Assembly (NCBI GenBank): GCA_945874765.1
Contig: CAMCHQ010000001.1
Location: 248,001-312,000, forward strand
DNA from: an uncultured Clostridia bacterium
Lineage (GTDB): Bacteria > Bacillota > Clostridia > Oscillospirales > Acutalibacteraceae
Length of the DNA stretch: 64,000 nucleotides
Direction of reading: 5' to 3'
Positions 55,799-64,000 of the stretch are shown one piece after another. Positions within the stretch are counted from its first letter, which is position 1. The number at the start of each line of letters is the position of its first letter. The translations under genes were made by a program, and so were the position numbers. The notes under the pieces were generated by a model, which saw nothing but the letters and a program-made list of their open reading frames with translations, was not told the origin of the DNA and did no database searches.

Positions 55799-56807
55799 AG
55801 CAATTTATAAAGGAAAGAAAAATGTTCAGTTAATCAATGACGAAATACCCAAAGCCGGAGATAATGACATTGTCATAAAAAATATTTATTCAAGCATATG
55901 CGGCACGGATGTAGCTGTATATAACCACGGCAACGAAACGGGGCACAAAATTGATATAGGGCAGGAATTCGGGCACGAAACAATATCAAGGGTAATTGAA
56001 GTAGAAAAAAATGTTAAAGGCATTAATGTCGGTGAGATTGTTTATCCCTATCCCCTTTTCGCAAAAAACAATACCAAAAGAGCAGGAACGCTCGGCGCAT
56101 TTTCCGAGTATATTTTAATACCGAATTGTGTATTAAACAAAAGTGTTTATAAATTAAAAGAAGGTATAGATTTAAAAGAAGCTTGTCTGATTGAGCCGTT
56201 TACAGTCGGTTGCAGAAGTGCACGAAGAAGCAAGCCGCAAAAAGGTGAAACGGCAGTAGTATTCGGTGCCGGAACAATAGGAATTGCCGCAGCAATAAGC
56301 TTAAAGTACTTTGGAATTGAAAAAGTAATGATAGTTGATTTAAGCGATTTTAGGCTTCAAAAATGCAAAACGCTCGGTTTTGAAATATGCAACAGTGCCA
56401 AGGAAAATTTAAAAGAAATTATGGTTGAATATTTCGGAACAGCCCATTTTCTAAACGGCGAAACGGCAAATGTTGATATTTTTATCGATGCGGCAGGCGC
56501 AGACAGTATTTTGCAAACGTATCAAAAAATAGGCAAAATTGAAAGCAGGCTTGTGGTCGTAGCGGTAAATAAAGGGCTTAAAGAAGTCGATATTTTAAGC
56601 TTAACGTATTCTCAACATTCAATCATAGGAAGCGGAGGATATATGCCCCAGGACGTTTCAGACGTTATGGAAATTATGGCTTCAAAAAAGTATGATATCC
56701 AAAGCATAATTACCGATGAATTTTCTATTAATGATCTACCAAAAGCATTAGAGCAAGCAGGCAAGACCTACGAATCGCTCAATGTAATAATAAACTTCGA
56801 TATATAG
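55791..56807 (+). CDS. Zinc-type medium-chain alcohol/polyol dehydrogenase
   Basis: This 338-residue medium-chain dehydrogenase has the catalytic zinc ligands C37 (SICGTD) and H62-E63 (GHE) and the Rossmann loop VFGAGTIGIAAA near residue 157. It lacks the four-cysteine structural zinc lobe of most relatives; that stretch is replaced by a short loop. The pattern is nearest to sorbitol/galactitol-phosphate-type enzymes, but the substrate is open. It overlaps the TetR gene by eight bases and probably shares its control. Confidence 0.85.
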   Translation: MIKAIYKGKKNVQLINDEIPKAGDNDIVIKNIYSSICGTDVAVYNHGNETGHKIDIGQEFGHETISRVIEVEKNVKGINVGEIVYPYPLFAKNNTKRAGTLGAFSEYILIPNCVLNKSVYKLKEGIDLKEACLIEPFTVGCRSARRSKPQKGETAVVFGAGTIGIAAAISLKYFGIEKVMIVDLSDFRLQKCKTLGFEICNSAKENLKEIMVEYFGTAHFLNGETANVDIFIDAAGADSILQTYQKIGKIESRLVVVAVNKGLKEVDILSLTYSQHSIIGSGGYMPQDVSDVMEIMASKKYDIQSIITDEFSINDLPKALEQAGKTYESLNVIINFDI

Positions 56808-56809
56808 CA

Positions 56810-56848
56810 AACCACCCCGAAGAAGCAATCTTCGGGGTGGTTGTTTTT
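56810..56848. terminator. Bidirectional terminator
   Basis: A perfect 14-bp stem (56810-56823 with 56829-56842) with a five-base loop and T run on the plus strand lies between the convergent dehydrogenase and pheT genes. Confidence 0.85.
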
Positions 56849-56852
56849 AATA

Positions 56853-59213
56853 TTACTTTTTAAGTTTAATGCCGTCGGAATCAAGCTTATCGATAACGGT
56901 ATTAACGATATCCATAACTTCTTCACGGGTAAGAGTTTTCTCAGGGTGAGAGAAAGTTATACGTGTTGTGATTGACTTAGCGTCGCCGTCACAGTAAGTA
57001 TCAACAACCTCAATTTTCTTAACAAGTTTACTCTTAGCGGCTTCAATTGCTGCCTTAATAGGAGCAAATTTATCAGTTACGAATGAAAGGTCGATTTCCA
57101 TTGCCGGATATTTTGACGGTTCTTCATAAGTAATGCTTGCATTGACAATTTGGGCAAAAGCCTTAACATCAATTTCAGCAAATACGATTGAAGCCTTTTT
57201 ATCAATCTTCTTAGATACAACCGGGTGAACGATACCGATAGTACCGATATCCTTGCCGTCGCAAATAATCTTATTGAGATTTCTCGGGTGCTCATAAGAA
57301 TGAGTTTGAGCGGCAGGGACAAAATCAAGTGATTTATGCTTAATGCTGTCGGTAAATGTTGCAATCATATCACGAAGCTTAAAATAAAGTTTTTCGATAC
57401 TCTCAGTCTTACTGAAAAGAGTAATTGCAAGCATTTTATGTTCATCTGCAAGACCGTCACTCTTAAGTCCCTTAGCAACTCTGCCAATCTCGAATACACC
57501 GAAAGACGGAGCATAAGCTGTATTATATTTAACCTGACAAAGCTGAGTAGGAACGATTGAGTTACGGATAGTTTCAATATTCGGATTTGTTGCATTAACG
57601 AGTTTAATATTATCCTCAACCTCAATACCGAGTGCCTTATATTCATCATAATAAGCCCATACGTATGAGTGAAGTTCGTGGAGATTGAAATGATTTACAA
57701 GGATATCTTTAATTTTATCCTCATCTGTCTTTTCAACAGCAGGACGAACAGGATAAAGAGGAGCGACAGCGGTATGAATTGCGAAATTATCATAGCCGTA
57801 AATTCTTGTAATTTCCTCAATGATATCAGCCTTAATTGTAACGTCCTTTGTAGCTCTCCAGCTTGGAACAACTACGCTGAAATTATCGTTATCAACCTTA
57901 GCGTCGAAACCTAAAGAGGTAAGAGTTGAAATGATAGTATCGTTATCAATTTCAATACCTGTATATTTATCTACAAATGCTTTATCAAAATCAAGTTCAA
58001 CGGTGTCATAATGGAAAGCATATTCATCTGTAAGTGATGATACAACCTTTGCGTCTTTATCAACGTCGGTCATAAGCTTAACAAAACGGGCAATTGCAGG
58101 AACAGTCATTTCAGGGTCGAGGCACTTTTCATATCTCATTGAAGCGTCTGTTCTGTGTGCAAGGCGAACGGTTGACTTACGGATTGAAACGGCATTAAAC
58201 GTTGCAGATTCAAGAGTAAGAGTATGTGTATCGTCAACAATTTCGCTGTCAAGACCGCCCATAATACCGGCAATTGCAACAGGTGTATTATCGTTACAAA
58301 TCATAAGTGTATTTTCGTCGATATTTCTTTCAACACCGTCAAGAGTTTGGAAAGTGAAAGGAGTATCAAAGCGTTTAATTCTAATCTTTTCAACCTTACG
58401 TGAGTCGAATGCGTGCATAGGCTGGCCCATTTCAAGCATAAGGTAGTTGGTAAGGTCGGCAAGGAAGTTAATAGCTCTCATTCCGCAATAGAAAAGACGG
58501 ATACGCATATTAACCGGAGATACGCTTGTGTTGATATTTTCAACCTGAAGGCATGAATATCTTTGACAAAGAGGGTCCTCAATCTTCATATCAACCTTAG
58601 GTAAATTGTTATACTGAGTTAAATCAACTGTTTCAAGCGGCTTAAGTTCTCTGCCTGCAAGTGCGGCAAATTCACGGGCAATACCGTAATGACCCCAAAG
58701 GTCGGGACGGTTTGTAAGAGATTTATTATCAACCTCAAAAATAATATCCTCAACCTGATATGCGTCTTTAATATCAGTACCGTTTGGCAAATCGTCTGTA
58801 ATTTCCATAATACCGCTGTTATCGTCGGAAATACCGATTTCCTTTTCACTGCAGCACATACCGTTTGAAAGGTAACCTGCAAGCTTTCTCGGTGCAATCT
58901 CGATATCGCCGATTTTAGCGCCGACCTTAGCAAAAGCGGTTTTAAGACCTACTCTGACATTGGGAGCGCCACAAACAACGTCTGTAAGTTCACCGTCGCC
59001 TGCGTCAACTTTAAGAAGATGAAGTTTTTTAGAGTCGGGGTGATTTTCTACCGATTTAATTTCGGCAACAACGATACCGCTGATATCCGAACCCTTGAAG
59101 AAAATCTCGTTTTCAACCTCTGCGGTGGAAAGAGAGAAGCGATGGATAAGGTCAACCTTATCAAGACCTGTAAAATCAACAAAGTCTGAAATCCAATTCA
59201 TTGATAAAAACAT
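56853..59213 (-). CDS. pheT: Phenylalanyl-tRNA synthetase beta subunit
   Basis: This 786-residue beta subunit of the (alpha-beta)2 enzyme contains the N-terminal tRNA-binding (OB) domain (GIVVAEIKSVENHPDSKKLH), B3/B4 editing domain, B5, the catalytic-like core and the C-terminal anticodon-binding FDX domain (FSHPEKTLTREEV). Complete and of normal length. GGGGAGG precedes the ATG. It follows pheS by 17 bases. Confidence 0.98.
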   Translation of the reverse strand: MFLSMNWISDFVDFTGLDKVDLIHRFSLSTAEVENEIFFKGSDISGIVVAEIKSVENHPDSKKLHLLKVDAGDGELTDVVCGAPNVRVGLKTAFAKVGAKIGDIEIAPRKLAGYLSNGMCCSEKEIGISDDNSGIMEITDDLPNGTDIKDAYQVEDIIFEVDNKSLTNRPDLWGHYGIAREFAALAGRELKPLETVDLTQYNNLPKVDMKIEDPLCQRYSCLQVENINTSVSPVNMRIRLFYCGMRAINFLADLTNYLMLEMGQPMHAFDSRKVEKIRIKRFDTPFTFQTLDGVERNIDENTLMICNDNTPVAIAGIMGGLDSEIVDDTHTLTLESATFNAVSIRKSTVRLAHRTDASMRYEKCLDPEMTVPAIARFVKLMTDVDKDAKVVSSLTDEYAFHYDTVELDFDKAFVDKYTGIEIDNDTIISTLTSLGFDAKVDNDNFSVVVPSWRATKDVTIKADIIEEITRIYGYDNFAIHTAVAPLYPVRPAVEKTDEDKIKDILVNHFNLHELHSYVWAYYDEYKALGIEVEDNIKLVNATNPNIETIRNSIVPTQLCQVKYNTAYAPSFGVFEIGRVAKGLKSDGLADEHKMLAITLFSKTESIEKLYFKLRDMIATFTDSIKHKSLDFVPAAQTHSYEHPRNLNKIICDGKDIGTIGIVHPVVSKKIDKKASIVFAEIDVKAFAQIVNASITYEEPSKYPAMEIDLSFVTDKFAPIKAAIEAAKSKLVKKIEVVDTYCDGDAKSITTRITFSHPEKTLTREEVMDIVNTVIDKLDSDGIKLKK

Positions 59214-59230
59214 ATTTAATTCCTCCCCTC

Positions 59231-60286
59231 TTAATTTTCGTCGTCGGTAAACTGCGATAATGTTTTCAAACTACCGCTGTTTAAATCACGAATGTCTTTA
59301 ATACCGTATTTCATCATAACAAGCCTTGTAAGACCTAAGCCGAAAGCAAAACCTGTATATTCGTCAGGGTCGATTCCGCCTGCTTTAAGAACCTCAGGGT
59401 GAATCATACCGCAAGGGCAAAGTTCAAGCCAACCGCTGTGCTTACAGCTCGGGCAACCCTCACCGCCGCAGATAAGACAGCTTATATCAAGTTCAAATCC
59501 CGGTTCTACGAATGGGAAGAAGCCCGGACGAAGTCTTACCTTAATATCCTTTTGGAATACTTCGGAAAGCATAGTTTTCATAAAGTAGATAAGGTTTGAA
59601 ATAGAAATATTTTTATCAACCATAACGCCTTCCATTTGGAAGAATGTATTTTCGTGGCAAGCGTCTGTTGCCTCGTTTCTAAAGCATCTGCCCGGGAAAA
59701 TAGCCTTAATCGGAACACCGTCATTAACAAGCGCATCTCTGTACTTCTTATAAATAGCGTTTTGAGCGGCAGAAGTCTGGCTCTTTAAAAGCTGACCGTT
59801 AGTAAGATAGTAGGTGTCCTGCATATCACGTGCCGGATGATGCTTAGGAATATTAAGCGATTCAAAGCACTCATAATCGGTTACAATCTCGCTGTAATCC
59901 TCAACAGTAAAGCCCATTGACTTAAATATTCTTTCACACTCTCTTTGAACAAGAGTAATCGGGTGATATGAACCTCTGTCCATAGCCGGCGGCATAGAGA
60001 GGTCAAACTCAGGCATAAGTTCGATTTCCTTTTGGATTTCTTTTTCTTTAAGTTCCTGAGTTTTCTCAGTAATTTTTTCATTTACAAGGCCTTTAAGTTC
60101 ATTAACCTTTTGACCGAATGCTTTTCTTTCATCATTAGAAAGTTCTTTCATACCTTTAAGAAGGTCTGTAACACTGCCCTTTTTGCCAAGATAAGATACT
60201 CTGATATTTTCAATATCAGCAAGATTATCAATCTTATCAAGTTCGGACACAAACTTTTCTTTAAGGCTTAAAATTTTGTTATCCAT
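59231..60286 (-). CDS. pheS: Phenylalanyl-tRNA synthetase alpha subunit
   Basis: This 351-residue catalytic alpha subunit has an N-terminal coiled coil (about 1-90), then the class II motifs including DTYYLTNGQLLKSQTSA and FFQMEGVMVD. A cysteine-rich insert (CLICGGEGCPSCKHSG) before motif 3 is a known variant in Firmicutes, and GLGLTRLVMMKYGI closes the active site. GGAGG precedes the ATG. Expression is controlled by the T-box leader upstream. Confidence 0.98.
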   Translation of the reverse strand: MDNKILSLKEKFVSELDKIDNLADIENIRVSYLGKKGSVTDLLKGMKELSNDERKAFGQKVNELKGLVNEKITEKTQELKEKEIQKEIELMPEFDLSMPPAMDRGSYHPITLVQRECERIFKSMGFTVEDYSEIVTDYECFESLNIPKHHPARDMQDTYYLTNGQLLKSQTSAAQNAIYKKYRDALVNDGVPIKAIFPGRCFRNEATDACHENTFFQMEGVMVDKNISISNLIYFMKTMLSEVFQKDIKVRLRPGFFPFVEPGFELDISCLICGGEGCPSCKHSGWLELCPCGMIHPEVLKAGGIDPDEYTGFAFGLGLTRLVMMKYGIKDIRDLNSGSLKTLSQFTDDEN

Positions 60287-60547
60287 AATTTCCTCCGTAT
60301 TTTAACAATAAAAAAATCGCCTCATAAAAATGAGACGAATAATATCCGTGGTACCACTCAAATTGCACAAACAATGTGCCACTCAAAATCCTTAACGCAG
60401 ATATACGCCCTACTTTTCATAGGAAGCTCGTGAGTCGAAATTCATTGATAAAAGCAATACGGCACTTTCAGCAAATATACCGTTCTCTGCAAATGCGAAA
60501 TTATCAACTACTTTGGCTTGCGCCCTCAGTCATTGCATTTAATTTAT
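60287..60547 (-). promoter_or_regulatory. T-box riboswitch controlling pheST
   Basis: The conserved T-box core GTGGTACCACGG sits at about 60357-60346 and is followed by a terminator hairpin (60338-60331 with 60324-60317, one G-U pair) and a T-rich run. Upstream lie the long stem I and smaller hairpins expected of a tRNA-sensing leader. A UUC triplet at 60439-60437 is a candidate Phe specifier, but I could not fold stem I by hand to prove its position. Uncharged tRNA-Phe would stabilise the antiterminator and switch on synthesis of the charging enzyme. Confidence 0.88.
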
Positions 60548-60553
60548 ACAAAG

Positions 60554-60582
60554 ATTTTAAACCAAAAAGCGCTTTAAGTCAA
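60554..60582 (-). promoter_or_regulatory. Sigma-A promoter of the T-box/pheST transcript
   Basis: On the minus strand TTGACT (60582-60577), 17 bases, TAAAAT (60559-60554). The leader would start near 60547. Confidence 0.6.
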
Positions 60583-60612
60583 GCATTTTTGAAATGAAAT
60601 TTAAAAAAGGTA

Positions 60613-60641
60613 TTGTAATTTTGGGTAAATATGTATATAAT
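60613..60641 (+). promoter_or_regulatory. Sigma-A promoter for ireB
   Basis: TTGTAA (60613-60618), 17 bases, TATAAT (60636-60641); a second TATAAT follows at 60647-60652. Confidence 0.55.
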
Positions 60642-60676
60642 TAGTATATAATGCTTTACAGGGAGGTGACTTTACC

Positions 60677-60919
60677 ATGACTGATAAAACTATGACTTTT
60701 AGAATTGGTGACGATCACGAGGATGTTATGAAGGAAACTTTAACAGAGGTTTTTGACGCTTTGCAGGAAAAGGGCTACAACCCTATCAACCAAATTGTTG
60801 GTTATATTCTTACGGAGGACCCGACATACATCACTACTCACAACAATGCAAGAAGCTTGATAAGGCGACTTGACCGTGATGAGCTTTTGGCTGCAATGGT
60901 AAAGTCCTATCTCGATTAA
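60677..60919 (+). CDS. ireB: IreB-family regulatory phosphoprotein
   Basis: This 80-residue protein is nearly identical in pattern to IreB (formerly DUF965), a target of the PASTA kinase IreK that affects cephalosporin tolerance in Enterococcus. The N-terminal TMTFRIGD with the phosphorylatable threonines is present, and the compact helical core ([21 protein letters not shown]) is intact. GGGAGGTGA precedes the ATG. In many Firmicutes ireB is followed by ruvX; here an unrelated small gene follows. Confidence 0.95.
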   Translation: MTDKTMTFRIGDDHEDVMKETLTEVFDALQEKGYNPINQIVGYILTEDPTYITTHNNARSLIRRLDRDELLAAMVKSYLD

Positions 60920-60938
60920 AATTAAAGGAGGGTTATCT

Positions 60939-61238
60939 TTGGCAGAAAGTAAGAAGGAAAAAATCCTTGAATACAAAGGTAAGCCTTTGGTAAGATGCGG
61001 TAAAACAGTTTACTATGGCAGTATGAGCGACCCATATGTAATTTGCCTTAACATTCTCAGTGATGAGGATATCAAAGGATTAAAGGTATCGGGCAAGGTT
61101 GCAATCCAGCTTATCGATACTGACCCGTCGGTTACATCACCAAAGGAAAAGATTATTAAGAAAAGTGAAAAGCAAGGTCTTTTCAACGCACTTGATTTAG
61201 GTGCTGTTTGGCTTGAAAGAGCTTTGAAAAAGCAATAA
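60939..61238 (+). CDS. Unknown 99-residue protein downstream of ireB
   Basis: I do not recognise this protein. It is basic, soluble and beta-rich at the N-terminus, with a short strand pattern (LEYKGKPLVRCGKTVYYG) and a C-terminal helix (NALDLGAVWLERALKK). The start is TTG (60939) with a very strong AAAGGAGGG site eight bases upstream, so translation is likely. It lies 19 bases after ireB and is closed by a terminator, so the two form an operon; this hints at a link to IreB or PASTA-kinase signalling, without proof. Confidence 0.75.
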   Translation: MAESKKEKILEYKGKPLVRCGKTVYYGSMSDPYVICLNILSDEDIKGLKVSGKVAIQLIDTDPSVTSPKEKIIKKSEKQGLFNALDLGAVWLERALKKQ

Positions 61239-61249
61239 TCAATAAGATT

Positions 61250-61276
61250 AAGCGTCGATTATTCGGCGCTTTTTTC
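61250..61276 (+). terminator. Terminator of the ireB operon
   Basis: A 9-bp stem (61250-61258 with 61263-61271, one wobble) is followed by a T6 run. Confidence 0.75.
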
Positions 61277-61302
61277 ATTTCTGTCCGACTTGTTATAAAT
61301 CG

Positions 61303-61331
61303 TTGAAGATATGGCAATTTTATGGTATAAT
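61303..61331 (+). promoter_or_regulatory. Sigma-A promoter for the second AGCS symporter
   Basis: TTGAAG (61303-61308), 17 bases, TATAAT (61326-61331). Confidence 0.6.
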
Positions 61332-61363
61332 AACAGTCTATGATATAACTTAAGGGGAAAATT

Positions 61364-62731
61364 ATGTCTAATATAATAGAAGCGGTTTATAATTTCCTAT
61401 GGGGAGATTTAATAAAGCTTGATTTTAACGGTACAAGTATCGGTATTCCTTTACTTGTAATACTGCTTATTCCGGCAGGTATTTATTTTACATTTCGCAC
61501 GAAATTTATGCCGATAAGGAAATTTCCGCAAATGGTGAGAGCGCTCGGTGAAAAGAAGGACGATAAAAGCAATCTTTCAACTTTTCAAACTCTGATTGTA
61601 TCTACAGCCACAAGAGTCGGAATGGGTAATCTTGTCGGCGTGGTTGCGGCAGTATCAATCGGCGGTGCAGGCGCAGTATTTTGGATGTGGGTTTCTGCAT
61701 TTTTAGGTGCTTCGACGGCTTATGTTGAGGGCACGCTTGCTCAGCTTCACAAGAAAAAAGACCCGCTTTACGGCGGATATCACGGCGGTCCGGCATATTA
61801 CATTCACGATTTTGTTGAGCAAAAGAGAAAGAAAAAGATTAAAAAATCCGTTTTAGCGATTTTGTTTGCAATATTCGGTTTAATCTGCTGGTGCGGAATA
61901 AGTCAGGTTGTCAGCAATTCGGTTACCTCGGCTTTTAAAAATGCTTTTTCAATCCCGCCTATTTATACAACAGTTGTGCTTGTAATTATTGCGGCTGTAA
62001 TTGTGCTTAGGAAAAATGCTACAGTCAAAGTGCTTGATATTATCGTGCCTGTAATGGCAGTTGTATATTTTCTTGTGACAATATTTATTATAGTTAAAAA
62101 TATCAACTTAATGCCAAGCGTGTTTGAAAGAATATTTAAAGAAGCGTTCGGTTTAAAACAAGTTGCCGGCGGAGGATTCGGTGCTGTTTTGATGAACGGA
62201 ATTAAGCGAGGCTTATTTTCCAACGAAGCAGGTTCGGGTTCTGCTCCTTGTGCAGCTGCGGCGGCAGAGGGCAAAAAGCCGCAAACAGTGGGTATGGTTC
62301 AGTCGCTCGGAGTGCTTATCGATACAATCGTTATTTGCACTTGCACTGCTATGATAATGCTTTTAGTTCCCGAAGATATAACAAAGGGCAAGCAAGGAAT
62401 GGACCTTTTGCAATGCGCTATGGATTATCATCTCGGAAGCTTCGGCACAATATTTGTTGCGATTATTCTGTTTTTATTCAGCTTTTCAACATTTATAGGT
62501 ATTCTTTTCTATGCAAGGTCAAACGTGGCATATATCTGCGGCAACAATTGGTGGAGTCAAACGCTTTATAAAATAATTGCACTTGTAATGCTTTTTATCG
62601 GCGGACTTCAGGCATATACGATTGTTTGGGATTTAGGCGACGTCGGCATAGGTCTTATGACAATTGTTAATTTAATAATTATTATTCCAATGTCAAAAGA
62701 AGCGATTAAACTTCTTGATAAAAAAGAATAA
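61364..62731 (+). CDS. Second sodium:alanine/glycine symporter (AGCS family)
   Basis: This 455-residue AGCS transporter has the ATRVGMGNLVGVVAA loop near residue 85, GGPAYYIHDF near 145 and RGLFSNEAGSGSAPCAAAA near 290. The change of the family loop from TVGTGN to TRVGMGN, and several helix differences from the paralogue at 42534, suggest another amino-acid preference. It is monocistronic with its own promoter and terminator. Confidence 0.92.
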   Translation: MSNIIEAVYNFLWGDLIKLDFNGTSIGIPLLVILLIPAGIYFTFRTKFMPIRKFPQMVRALGEKKDDKSNLSTFQTLIVSTATRVGMGNLVGVVAAVSIGGAGAVFWMWVSAFLGASTAYVEGTLAQLHKKKDPLYGGYHGGPAYYIHDFVEQKRKKKIKKSVLAILFAIFGLICWCGISQVVSNSVTSAFKNAFSIPPIYTTVVLVIIAAVIVLRKNATVKVLDIIVPVMAVVYFLVTIFIIVKNINLMPSVFERIFKEAFGLKQVAGGGFGAVLMNGIKRGLFSNEAGSGSAPCAAAAAEGKKPQTVGMVQSLGVLIDTIVICTCTAMIMLLVPEDITKGKQGMDLLQCAMDYHLGSFGTIFVAIILFLFSFSTFIGILFYARSNVAYICGNNWWSQTLYKIIALVMLFIGGLQAYTIVWDLGDVGIGLMTIVNLIIIIPMSKEAIKLLDKKE

Positions 62732-62735
62732 AATT

Positions 62736-62774
62736 AAGCGTCATCAAAGGTTTTCCAATGATGACGCTTTTTTA
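62736..62774. terminator. Bidirectional terminator
   Basis: A perfect 11-bp stem (62736-62746 with 62759-62769) and a T-rich run on either strand lie between the AGCS and Nudix genes. Confidence 0.82.
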
Positions 62775-62794
62775 CTTGTTATTAAATATTGAAA

Positions 62795-63208
62795 TCAAGC
62801 CAAATTTCGCCTTTTAAGTTCTTCTAACAGATACGGCTGAATGGTCGGATAAGTCCAATTATCAGGCAAAGTATCGGTTATAATAATCTTCTCTATTTCG
62901 CTGTCAAACGGCTCAAATGAGGCTATATCGGCAACGCAAAGCATACCGTAGGTTTCGTCAGCATTACCCTCTTTAACACCGTAAATACAAACAGGTTCAA
63001 GCGTAAAATCTTTAGCGCCCGTTTCTTCTCTCAACTCTCTTTTTGCGGTATCGACAATAAATTCTTCAGGTTCACGGTGACCGCCGGGAAATTCAAGAGT
63101 ATCTCTCATTTTATGCTTGCAAAAAACGAATTTACCGTCCGTTTTAGCACAAATAACGGCAAATTTCAATTTCTCGTGGTCATCAATATAGCTGTAAAAT
63201 TTAACCAT
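62795..63208 (-). CDS. Nudix hydrolase
   Basis: This 137-residue Nudix protein hydrolyses a nucleoside-diphosphate linkage. The Nudix box GGHREPEEFIVDTAKRELREETG (split here over residues about 42-64) has all the consensus Glu, Gly and Arg residues, so it is probably active. The rest gives little hint of substrate; MutT-like nucleotide-pool cleaning is one option. AAAGGAG precedes the ATG. Nine bases separate it from the upstream unknown gene. Confidence 0.88.
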   Translation of the reverse strand: MVKFYSYIDDHEKLKFAVICAKTDGKFVFCKHKMRDTLEFPGGHREPEEFIVDTAKRELREETGAKDFTLEPVCIYGVKEGNADETYGMLCVADIASFEPFDSEIEKIIITDTLPDNWTYPTIQPYLLEELKRRNLA

Positions 63209-63217
63209 AATGCTCCT

Positions 63218-63598
63218 TTATTCAGTATTATTATCGTAAATTTCAATATTATAAATAGGTTCGTATTTTAAAATCGAATATTCTTCTGACGAAAGCACCG
63301 TTTGTTTAAATTCATCAATATTTTCTACCCAATCCGTACGTGAAAGCTCGTCTATTTCGTATGACGTCGGATAAACTACATCAACATGAATTTGATTATA
63401 TCCCTCACCCTCTGCCTCATACTGCCTTACAAGTGAGAAATAATAAATCTCGTCGCACGCATACGAATAAACACCTGTTTCAAAAAGCAATTCGGAATCG
63501 GGCAACTCAATTTCGCACATTTCGCAAAATATATCCAAAATCTCACTAAGCGGTGTTTTTGTTGTGATTTTTTCCTTTAAAGAATTTACAATATCCAT
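63218..63598 (-). CDS. Unknown acidic 126-residue protein
   Basis: I do not recognise this small, acidic soluble protein. It has a helical N-terminus, three cysteines near residues 24-58 and a beta-rich centre (YYFSLVRQYEAEGEGYNQIHVDVVY). The closest ribosome-site-like AAGGAG lies 16 bases upstream inside the previous gene, longer than usual, so translation may rely on coupling: the preceding gene stops one base before this ATG. It is followed closely by the Nudix gene. Confidence 0.65.
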   Translation of the reverse strand: MDIVNSLKEKITTKTPLSEILDIFCEMCEIELPDSELLFETGVYSYACDEIYYFSLVRQYEAEGEGYNQIHVDVVYPTSYEIDELSRTDWVENIDEFKQTVLSSEEYSILKYEPIYNIEIYDNNTE

Positions 63599-63599
63599 A

Positions 63600-63941
63600 T
63601 TATTTTAAGAATAACTCCTTATTATCAAGCACTCTTTTACCTGCCGTACAGCCCGAGCAGTCGCAAAATTCAACGCCTTTTTCAAGAAGTTCGTGTTCAT
63701 GAGCATAAATATTTGCCGCAACCTCTGCGCCAAAAACCTTTTTAGCGTCCTCTGTTTTCATAAATGCGCAAACGTCCTCACATCTGGAAACGTCCTCTTC
63801 ACATTCCTTAACAAGCTCCTCTGCCCTTGCAGCTTCGTCGGCAGTACCGATAGAATCAATAAATTTCTGCGCAGCCTTCTTAAGCTCCTTACAAGCGCTT
63901 TCAGCATTTAAAATTTCATTAGCCATTTCGGTTTTAGTCAT
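63600..63941 (-). CDS. Unknown helical 113-residue protein with C-terminal cysteines
   Basis: This protein is almost wholly alpha-helical and acidic, with regularly spaced Glu/Lys and a cysteine cluster at the C-terminus (FCDCSGC, about residues 93-99) that could bind a metal, plus two cysteines near 47 and 54. I do not recognise the family. It is first of a three-gene string with the 63218 gene and the Nudix gene. The weak AAAAGACGA purine run is the only ribosome-site candidate. Confidence 0.65.
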   Translation of the reverse strand: MTKTEMANEILNAESACKELKKAAQKFIDSIGTADEAARAEELVKECEEDVSRCEDVCAFMKTEDAKKVFGAEVAANIYAHEHELLEKGVEFCDCSGCTAGKRVLDNKELFLK

Positions 63942-64000
63942 AATAATCGTCTTTTCATTTAATAAAAATTATATATTAGGCTGATAATCCTTTATTATTT

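Noticed and set aside
1-64000. CRISPR array, tRNA, rRNA, IS element or prophage
   Set aside because: No regularly spaced repeats, cloverleaf-like sequence, transposase, integrase or phage gene was found on reading both strands; a tRNA could still escape a reading by eye.

Overview
The window is AT-rich, densely packed chromosomal DNA with Firmicutes-type signals: strong AGGAGG ribosome sites, sigma-A promoters close to TTGACA-N17-TATAAT, U-run terminators, a T-box leader and IreB. Gene content (glycan degradation, sulfatase, Na+-coupled amino-acid symporters, NADP-type glutamate dehydrogenase, FNT channel, oxygen-sensitive radical-SAM enzyme) suggests an anaerobic gut Clostridia member, probably Oscillospirales/Ruminococcaceae. 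This is inferred from protein character, not from a database search. No rRNA, tRNA, CRISPR array, prophage or insertion sequence was recognised.

Layout. 1-2.7 kb (-): corC-like, phoH, ybeY, era (era runs off the left edge). 2.9-3.9 kb: FkbM-type methyltransferase. 4.0-7.7 kb (+): operon of TSUP anion exporter, cytoplasmic sulfatase and GPH sugar transporter. 7.9-10.8 kb: NSS-family amino-acid transporter and gdhA. 10.9-12.1 kb: CobW-type metallochaperone GTPase. 12.3-17.9 kb: an accessory island of unknown genes, nearly all with a damaged or unusual reading frame, with an intact FNT channel inside. 18-23.9 kb (-): gpsA, mscL, radical SAM, rsmI, trmN6-like, a secreted protein and dat. 24.0-36.2 kb (-): rpoB-rpoC-rpsL-rpsG-fusA-tuf, with internal promoters before rpsL and tuf. 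36.6-38.8 kb: OppA-like lipoprotein and VanZ. 38.8-42.3 kb: nagB, metG, tatD. 42.5-43.9 kb: AGCS symporter. 44-52.1 kb (-): maltodextrin operon (binding protein, two permeases, ATPase, malQ, glgP). 52.3-54.7 kb: GH3 glucosidase with inverted domain order. 54.8-56.8 kb: small membrane protein, TetR regulator, zinc-type dehydrogenase. 56.9-60.6 kb (-): pheST under a T-box. 60.7-62.7 kb: ireB, an unknown gene and a second AGCS symporter. 62.8-63.9 kb (-): Nudix hydrolase and two unknown genes.

How it works together. The sulfatase operon reads as import of a sulfated sugar, intracellular desulfation and export of the anion. The maltodextrin operon couples ABC uptake to MalQ/GlgP, giving glucose-1-phosphate. 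Three Na+ symporters with gdhA point to amino-acid uptake and nitrogen handling.

Most worth a second look: the 12.3-17.9 kb island, where breaks sit at an in-phase A9 slippery tract (15224-15232), a T6 tract (13081-13086) and a lone in-frame TAA (16724-16726); and the str-operon leader (28450-28632), with a strong promoter inside rpoC and four stem-loops ahead of rpsL.
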